64,000 bases of DNA, taken from positions 15,272,012 through 15,336,011 of the forward strand of contig NC_092665.1 of NCBI RefSeq assembly GCF_032118995.1, read 5' to 3'. Positions 58,112 through 64,000 of the stretch are shown here, piece by piece. Origin of the DNA: Asterias amurensis. Taxonomy: Eukaryota; Echinodermata; Asteroidea; Forcipulatida; Asteriidae. The notes below the pieces were generated by a model. That model was not told where the DNA came from. It did not search any database and worked only from the letters and a program-made list of their open reading frames with translations. The number at the start of each line of letters is the position of its first letter. The first letter of the stretch is position 1. Made by a program: the position numbers and the translations under genes.

Positions 58112-58250
58112 CAGCAGATGATTTCATGAAACGCTAGGATAATCTTAAGATGGGTTCAATTCGTCGTAACATCTTCGGATACGGAACTTAACTCCTCCTA
58201 AGCCCTAAGATTAATCCTAATTTAGGAAGCGGTTGATGAAATCGACAGCG
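58112..58250. mobile_element. Palindromic family-A2 repeat (copy 6)
   Basis: atgatttcatgaaacgctag to aagcggttgatgaaatcgac, with internal aggataatcttaag and taagattaatcctaa. Inverted ends. Confidence 0.7.
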
Positions 58251-59380
58251 GGGTAGTTTGAGAATTGGGAACTTTTCAAGTTCAAAAATTAGTCCTGCTC
58301 TTTATATCCAGCCGCTGAGCAGATTGGGACTCCAGAGAACGCCATGAAGTTCAAACGTGTCACGCTATTAACAAAGTCAAAGTTCACCTTCAACATATTA
58401 AAAAACTTGGACCCAAGGTATCAGTGTTTTATGGAGATTGTTATCATTGCCTGTGTCACTTGCCTAATCATTAGTAAGGATCCCTCAAGCTGTAAAATAG
58501 CCCATCACTAATCTGCTAAGACAACTGAGGTTTAAGCATCAAAGGAAAAGGTTGCCGTCCTAGCAACTGGATTTGTATGTTCTGGTTTTTTACTTACGAA
58601 CCTCGCAGAGGAAGTCATTAAAGTGTGTGTGATTAATTGCTTCTTGATAATTGTAGAGATAACAGGGGTTCCTGTTGTCAGGTTTGTAGTTGTAATTAGT
58701 TTTTTTTTTCACACAGGTGTGTCAATGTCGTAAAAATTGATTGCTCTGTTTCGGGTGTTATTGTTTGTTTGCTAAGTATTGGTGTTTAAAGTAAGCAGTG
58801 TAGGTTACTAAACAAGCAAAGGAAGGCATTGCTATCAGCTTGTAATGCTTTATATCTCAGGATGGCCATAGCGTCCACTTCCTCCGAACCCTACTACCCC
58901 CCCCCCCCCCCCCCGCCCCCTAGATCCCGAATCCCCCCCACCTCCTGTGAGGGAACTGTGAAATATTGATATGGTAAATCTCATACAAAATATTCAATTG
59001 GTTTGTTTTTTTGCAAAGGTGTAGGCCAAGTCTGCATCATTAAATCCACCCAGTAGATTCACAACATTGTGTACCAAACCTAAAATACATTTAATACTGT
59101 TGTAGCAAAAAGTGTATTGAGCCTTGTTAACTTGTGGTAGCGCCCTCTTGGGCAGTGGAGTTACCAGTGGCAAAGTGATTGTATGGTAACTGAATGGTAT
59201 TGTACACATATGGATCTACTGTACTTTTTCACTCATGCATGGTCTTGTGTTTAGGGAACTGTCTTTATGTTTGAATTTTAAACAAGCAACAAATTATTCA
59301 GTATGTCCTAACAAGTATACTTGTAATGCAAAAGTTACATACGTAATGTATGGAGTCACCTTGTTGTGCTTTATAGGCAG
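58251..59380. other. Intergenic, no gene recognised
   Basis: A C-run of about 18 bases near 58898-58915. A CTCF-like core on the - strand (gcgccctctt) near 59139. No coding feature. Confidence 0.45.
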
Positions 59381-59382
59381 GG

Positions 59383-59575
59383 TATACTTTTTTATACTTT
59401 TTGTAATTGTCATAAACCAGTATCCTCACTTGATGTATCCTAATACTATAGGCCCTACATAAAATAACGAACATGTGAAAATATGAGCTCAATTGGTCAT
59501 CAAAGTTGCAAGAAAATTTTGAAAGAAAAAACAGCCTTGTTGCATAGAATGGCGTGTTTTCAGATTCTTAAGAAA
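59383..59575 (-). mobile_element. Family-B MITE remnant (reverse)
   Basis: gtaattgtcataaaccagta, aacatgtgaaaatatgagct and cagccttgttgcatag match family B in reverse complement. The 3' part is missing. Confidence 0.65.
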
Positions 59576-59659
59576 GACTTCATGCCAACTTGCGTTACAA
59601 AAAATTGATATCAATATAAACCACAAGGGAAACTGACTGGGTAAATTTTGCGGGAATTT

Positions 59660-59850
59660 TGTTTACGGTTGTATGGCTTCTGACTGGCACCCCGAACAAA
59701 GATATTGACAAAATAGGGACACCGCCAATATAGGGCTAGAAAGCTCAGTTGGTAGAGCGCCGGCACGTTAATCCGGAGGTCGTTGGTTTTGAATCCCACT
59801 CTAGTCAATTCTCAGTTCAACCCAAAAAAAATATTGATAATAAATTGTGA
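59660..59850 (+). mobile_element. tRNA-derived SINE
   Basis: gctagaaagctcagttggta gives the A-box region; gtcgttggttttgaatccca is a mutated B-box; then ctctagtcaattct. A 5' extension (tggcttctgactggcacccc) is shared with 21920. Head resembles a canonical tRNA but with an inserted T in the T-loop, so it is not a functional tRNA gene. Confidence 0.7.
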
Positions 59851-62760
59851 AACATATTTTGTTGAAATATCATGTACAAAGGCAATTGTACTCTTGAAAG
59901 AAATCTGTTTCAAAATTGATCCGTGGGCAGCATATTACAGATTGGCATTTCTCGGAGCATAGTGTAAAGACCAGACTCTCAGCATACAACTGGTACTCCC
60001 ATCAGCTTAACATCCACTTATTGAATAATTTGGGAACAAGGTTGTTACTGATACTGTACCCATGCCTGATTAACCTCCTCAATTAGTTCTTGTTTTTTTG
60101 TTCCACCCCCTACTAGTTAATGTTAAACCCATGGTCTGTTTTACATAGGATTGTATTAACGTCAGGGGTTAAACAATAACTTCAAACCAAGTTACTTTTA
60201 CTAGCTCGGAGAAATTTGCGACCCACGTGGCTGCCACATGTGAAAGTCATCTGGGGTAACCTGTAGACGAACTTGTGACCCTGGAGTTCGATGTTGTAAT
60301 TTTGATCTTGGGGTTTTTGGAACATTCTCCCACGCCATCTTGAGTTGACCTTACTTGTCCCTTCCAGGGTCCTTTACACCATTGATAATTATTGTTCAGA
60401 TGTTAGTAAATATTTTCTTAAAGAGGGGGGGGGGGGCATGGGGAGGTTACTAAGGTAGGGGTAAAATTATTTTTTAATCCACAGTTTAAACTTCACTCCA
60501 ACTCAACTGCAAAGCAGTCAGTCCGTAAACCGCAATAGTAGAGAAATTGTTGATACTTTAGGTCCATGCCTAAAGGTAGAAATGCCATCACTTTAACATA
60601 CCCCCTAAAATTTGGTTCTTAGTTTCAGACAATGTTCAGCAGTGGGCCTCTCACCCTCTAGAATTTTGTGATTAATTTGCAGAAGTTAAGAAGTTTGTTT
60701 TTTTAGAAAGGGTAAGAGGATAAGAGTAGGGACAGACTCAGAATAACTGATGTATATTGCAAAGTACTTTTCAAGAATGAATATTGTCTAAAGTTCTTGA
60801 CTCTACAAAAGTATTCACCATTGATGCAATTTCTCCTAATTGATTTTGTTTTTCTTTTTTAAATCAATCTGGGAATGTAACGTGGCGGTGAGAAAACACA
60901 AGGCTGTCAAAAATCTTAGCAAACTCCCCCCCCCCCCCCCCTCTTCAGTCTCAGTTGAGATGGCCACAGTGGCGCTCAAAAAGCAACAACCATTCAATCA
61001 TGTCGCTTAAAACACACAGATGAAGGAAATCGCAACCAAATATTGACCACTGGTAAACATGTCAACTTCCTCCCAACATATTATAGAATAGGGGGGGGGG
61101 AGGAGGAGGGGTTCTCACCCCACTTGGTCTAATTGTTCTACACCCATGTCCTGATTGTCTGGGGGTAGTGGGGGACGCGTGAAGTACCCTAACATTGGTT
61201 GTAAGTCTTAAGTACCCACCCTCTTCAAAATGCTAAAAGCGTGTGCGGAACTGATCGCCTTCCTCTTTATCCAAAGAACAAAGTTATACCACCATTGTTA
61301 AAATCACTTTTCTTAAATTCTCTGGGTTTTAAGTTCTCTGGGGCTACAACAAAAGGGAATCTGAACAAAAAAGAAAGGACGCTGTATGTGAATTTCCGAG
61401 GTAGGGCAGCGGCACTTTTTAATGGTTCCTTTTATGGTGCGATTTATGACGGCCACTTTAGGAAGCGCCCATGCGGAATTTAAGAGACACTTTAATGATT
61501 TTTTAAGGTATTTTAAAATGTGTTTTCTGAAAAGCTTAGTCTATGAATGGAAATCAAACACTTGATTTTGTTTATGCCTCAAAATGATAAACGGCATTTA
61601 TATTGTCTGAAAGCTGGCAAATTTTTTTGTACAAACGCGTCCTTTTGAAAAACAATTTATAGCCGTTGGCATTTACTGGCGGCTTACCGATAATCTGTAA
61701 ATTTAACCTCTTCACCTAGTGTAACCGTGAAAAGGGGCACACTTTAGAAAAAATGAGTAAGAAAATGCACCTAGCACACAGCAAAAATAGTAGCAACAGG
61801 AAACAAACAAGCAAACAAACAACGGAAAAACAACCAGCAACAACCATGGGTGGCTTGTGCGTAAAGCGCTCGCCTCTCACCACTAGGGCCCTGGTTCGAT
61901 TCCCAGGAAAGACCATAAGTAGAGGAGCTATGCCATACGGTTTTTTTTCCAGGCCCTCAAGTTCTCCTCCCCACAAAAAAAAAATCGAACACTTTCGATC
62001 TCTTGCTGTGCATCGTGGTCATATGAGTCGATTTGCCTGGCAGCCAAACGCGCCCTTGCATGCCTGCAGTTCAACCATGTTGTAGCTGTGTCCTTCGCAA
62101 ATCAGCTCCTCTGCTGTGATGATAAGTCTCCCAAATTATTATATGTTTTTTTTTATAATAATAATAATTTTTTGAATTTATATTGCGCTCTCTCCAGGAA
62201 TAGCATGTTCGACGGCGCAAACAGTAAAAAATATACCAGAAGAAAATTACGCAGAAAAAGTTTATGAAAATTAAAGCAAAACCAAACCATACCACGCTAC
62301 ACAAATTATTCATGAGAAATTCCTTGGAAATATATTTTCCTGGGTGCCTCATTTGACGATTGTGGCTCAAAATACATACTTTGGGATAGGAGGGGTGGGG
62401 GAGGGGCTGCCACGACATCACCCCCTCTCCCTTATCTCCTAGTTTTAGGAAGTACTGATGACTAGTTACAGTAACTAATCTCAAACATCAATATGTTGTT
62501 CTTGTTGTAGATACAGCCGTGTGCTTGAAATAAAGAACCGAGTAAGCAAAGCGGAGAGTCAAGAGTAGTTCTTTGGCTTCCTGCTCTGACTGTTGACTCA
62601 CACTACCCTCTTGTAGAAAATAAAGTCTTTAGAAAGAAAAAGAGAAGTGAAGTCAAGGGCCTCAGTAAAAGCAACCCCCCCCCCTCCTTCTCCTGAAAGA
62701 ACCACTCGAGAATGCAAAAACTTTGCTAAGTTTGCAGTCACATTTTCAGAACCATGTCAG
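59851..62760. other. Intergenic, no gene recognised
   Basis: Contains poly(G)/(C) runs (60426-60436, 60927-60940, 61091-61100), a SINE-like gccctggttcgattcccagg at 61888-61907, an (ATA)n run near 62155, and a ttatattgcgctctctccag phrase also present near 16810. No exon is supported. Confidence 0.5.
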
Positions 62761-63075
62761 CGTGGTCAGCGTGGTCTCCTGACGATGACTAGAGCAAGCT
62801 AGTCGAAACGTTGAGACCAATTCCGAACTGACTCCGCGGCAGTACAGTTATTACGATCCTATAAGCTAAAGTAGTAGTCCAGTCAAATTTCTATACCATC
62901 CGCCCTGGTAATAGTTATAAAGCAGGACAGTTCTTTTCAGAACTGAGAAGTCTCCCGAACCTCCAATTATCTACTCCGCGGCAGTAGAATAAAGCAAGAC
63001 AGTTCCCTAAGAACAACTCTACCTGGCAAGTAGATACACACATGGTGTTACCGCAAACCAAATATATATTGATAC
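62760..63075 (+). mobile_element. Penelope-LTR-like element with hammerhead-like core
   Basis: Core at 62773-62818: GGTCTC, CTGACGA, a GACTAG/CTAGTC stem with a 6-base loop, GAAA, then GAGACC pairing back with GGTCTC. Downstream, agctaaagtagtagtccagt ... agaactgagaagtctcccga parallels 24850-24945, and the end acacatggtgttaccgcaaa is shared with 5375-5572 and the - strand of 16045. Hammerhead motifs are known in Penelope-like element LTRs. One extra T (62786) between CTGACGA and the stem departs from the canonical core. No reverse transcriptase is in the window. Confidence 0.55.
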
Positions 63076-63407
63076 CCCACCATGCAATGCCTCAAATCCT
63101 ATACATGTCAGCGTTCTCCCTTAACAGTGGTCCGCTGGCCAAATGGTAGTTCAAAAACCTGCGGCCCAGTAAAACCCTAACTCCAACTGGTCTGACTGGC
63201 TTGTCCAGTTTAAATAGCTTCCCTATTAGTATTACATTTGAAATATAAACCAGTAAAAGAGGTGATGGACTCGTGAAATGCTAAGCTAACTGGTCTTGCT
63301 GGCAAGTCACTAAAACAGTTAAGGCTAAACCCTGCATGTCAAAGGTCACATCCGGGTTGAATAGGTAGCCTGTATCCCTTCAAACCCATTTTCTTACGGC
63401 TACATCC

Positions 63408-63555
63408 CAATGGGAGACTTTGGAACGCTAGGTGGCAGCAGACTTACCAGGTAAATTTCCATTGTTTACGCTGTTCCGAGGGCCCTCACATAACCAAAAA
63501 CAATGGATTTCTTGTAAGTCTGCTGCCACCTAGCGTCCCAAAAGTCCCCCATTGA
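63408..63555. mobile_element. TIR element, family G (copy 3, best preserved)
   Basis: Left caatgggagactttggaacg plus ctaggtggcagcagacttac; right gtaagtctgctgccacctag plus cgtcccaaaagtcccccattg. TIRs are about 40 bp with few mismatches and the interior is about 65 bp. CTCF-like cores are at 63425-63439 and 63522-63536, pointing inward. Confidence 0.85.
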
Positions 63556-64000
63556 GCGTCAATTAGTTTGTCAGTGGCTGTTGCTTACGATGCGCGCTTG
63601 AATAGCAAATGCTATCTCGTAGATTGGGAGCGCCAGTGTGGTTTAGAAAGCTGGTTGTGAGTTCATCTCGTATAAACTGACTATCTCTGAAAACAATCAA
63701 AGATCTAACTTTTGTGGTGCAGAATCATTCGACAAAATTCCTGATTATTTTTCTTTCGGAAATGGAAGTTGGTCGGCAGTAAATTGTGACAGGAAACAAC
63801 GCAGTTCTTGACAGTTGTTTGGGAGGTTAAAAGCTACCCTCCAAAAGCCACAATTTTCATATTCACCGCAGAAGTTTGACAGACAGTTCTGAACTAAGCC
63901 ATCAGAAAGTAACTTCTCTCTATATTTACCCACACAACATAGATCTGTCAATCTTTAGTCCACTGGTCTTACTCTCCCCCCTTCTAAACTCTGTATAATT
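63556..64000. other. Window end, no gene recognised
   Basis: Unique sequence. The 68-codon - strand frame at 63745-63951 has several Cys but matches no family I know and has no visible splice context. Confidence 0.45.

Noticed and set aside
59733..59810. Functional tRNA gene
   Set aside because: The T-loop has an extra base (ggttttgaatccc) and the same head occurs in other SINE copies.
63745..63951. 68-codon Cys-containing frame on the - strand at the window end
   Set aside because: No motif that I recognise; could be part of a gene beyond the window but unsupported here.
1..64000. CRISPR array, prophage, operon or bacterial system
   Set aside because: Split genes with GT-AG introns, poly(A) signals and SINEs show a eukaryotic chromosome. 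The tandem arrays lack spacer/repeat organisation.

Overview
The window is animal genomic DNA. It holds three multi-exon, intron-rich genes with consensus GT-AG splice sites, at about 60% A+T, followed by some 35 kb with no confident protein-coding gene. The gene order, the vertebrate-like protein sequences and the abundant TTAA-flanked miniature transposons and tRNA-derived SINEs suggest an invertebrate deuterostome. An echinoderm, perhaps a sea star, is my best guess. That is an inference from general familiarity with such repeats; no search was run.

Layout. (1) Bases 1194-6324, + strand: a complete SLC45-family proton-coupled sugar transporter of 7 coding exons and 630 aa. The first coding exon contributes only five coding bases. 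(2) Bases 8390-11721, - strand: a complete PEX10 peroxisomal RING E3 ligase of 7 exons and 301 aa, convergent with the transporter. (3) Bases 12914-28873, + strand: a complete OPA1 mitochondrial inner-membrane dynamin-like GTPase of 30 coding exons and 979 aa, divergent from PEX10 across about 1.2 kb. All exon phases of the three models were checked by hand and close without frameshifts. (4) Bases 29224-64000: intergenic or possibly intronic DNA full of repeats. It contains a candidate minus-strand spliced transcript near 33.7-34.05 kb and a GC-rich, promoter-like island near 55.0-55.5 kb, but no recognisable conserved protein.

Repeats. At least five families of TIR/foldback elements share TTAAAG...CTTTAA ends and a TTAA target, which suggests piggyBac-type MITEs. 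Other families are a palindromic 'actagtcct' element, a 'ctaggtggcagcag' TIR element whose two ends carry inward-facing CTCF-like motifs, a 260-bp element with perfect 21-bp TIRs that also carry CTCF-like cores, several tRNA-derived SINEs, and a Penelope-LTR-like fragment with a hammerhead-ribozyme-like core. Local tandem arrays include a 49-bp unit just inside an OPA1 intron donor, a 48-bp unit near 37.2 kb, and a 125-bp duplication of an SLC45 splice acceptor.

The genes are not an operon-like system. PEX10 (peroxisome import) and OPA1 (mitochondrial fusion and cristae) are housekeeping genes that probably share a bidirectional promoter region. The transporter is an unrelated neighbour.
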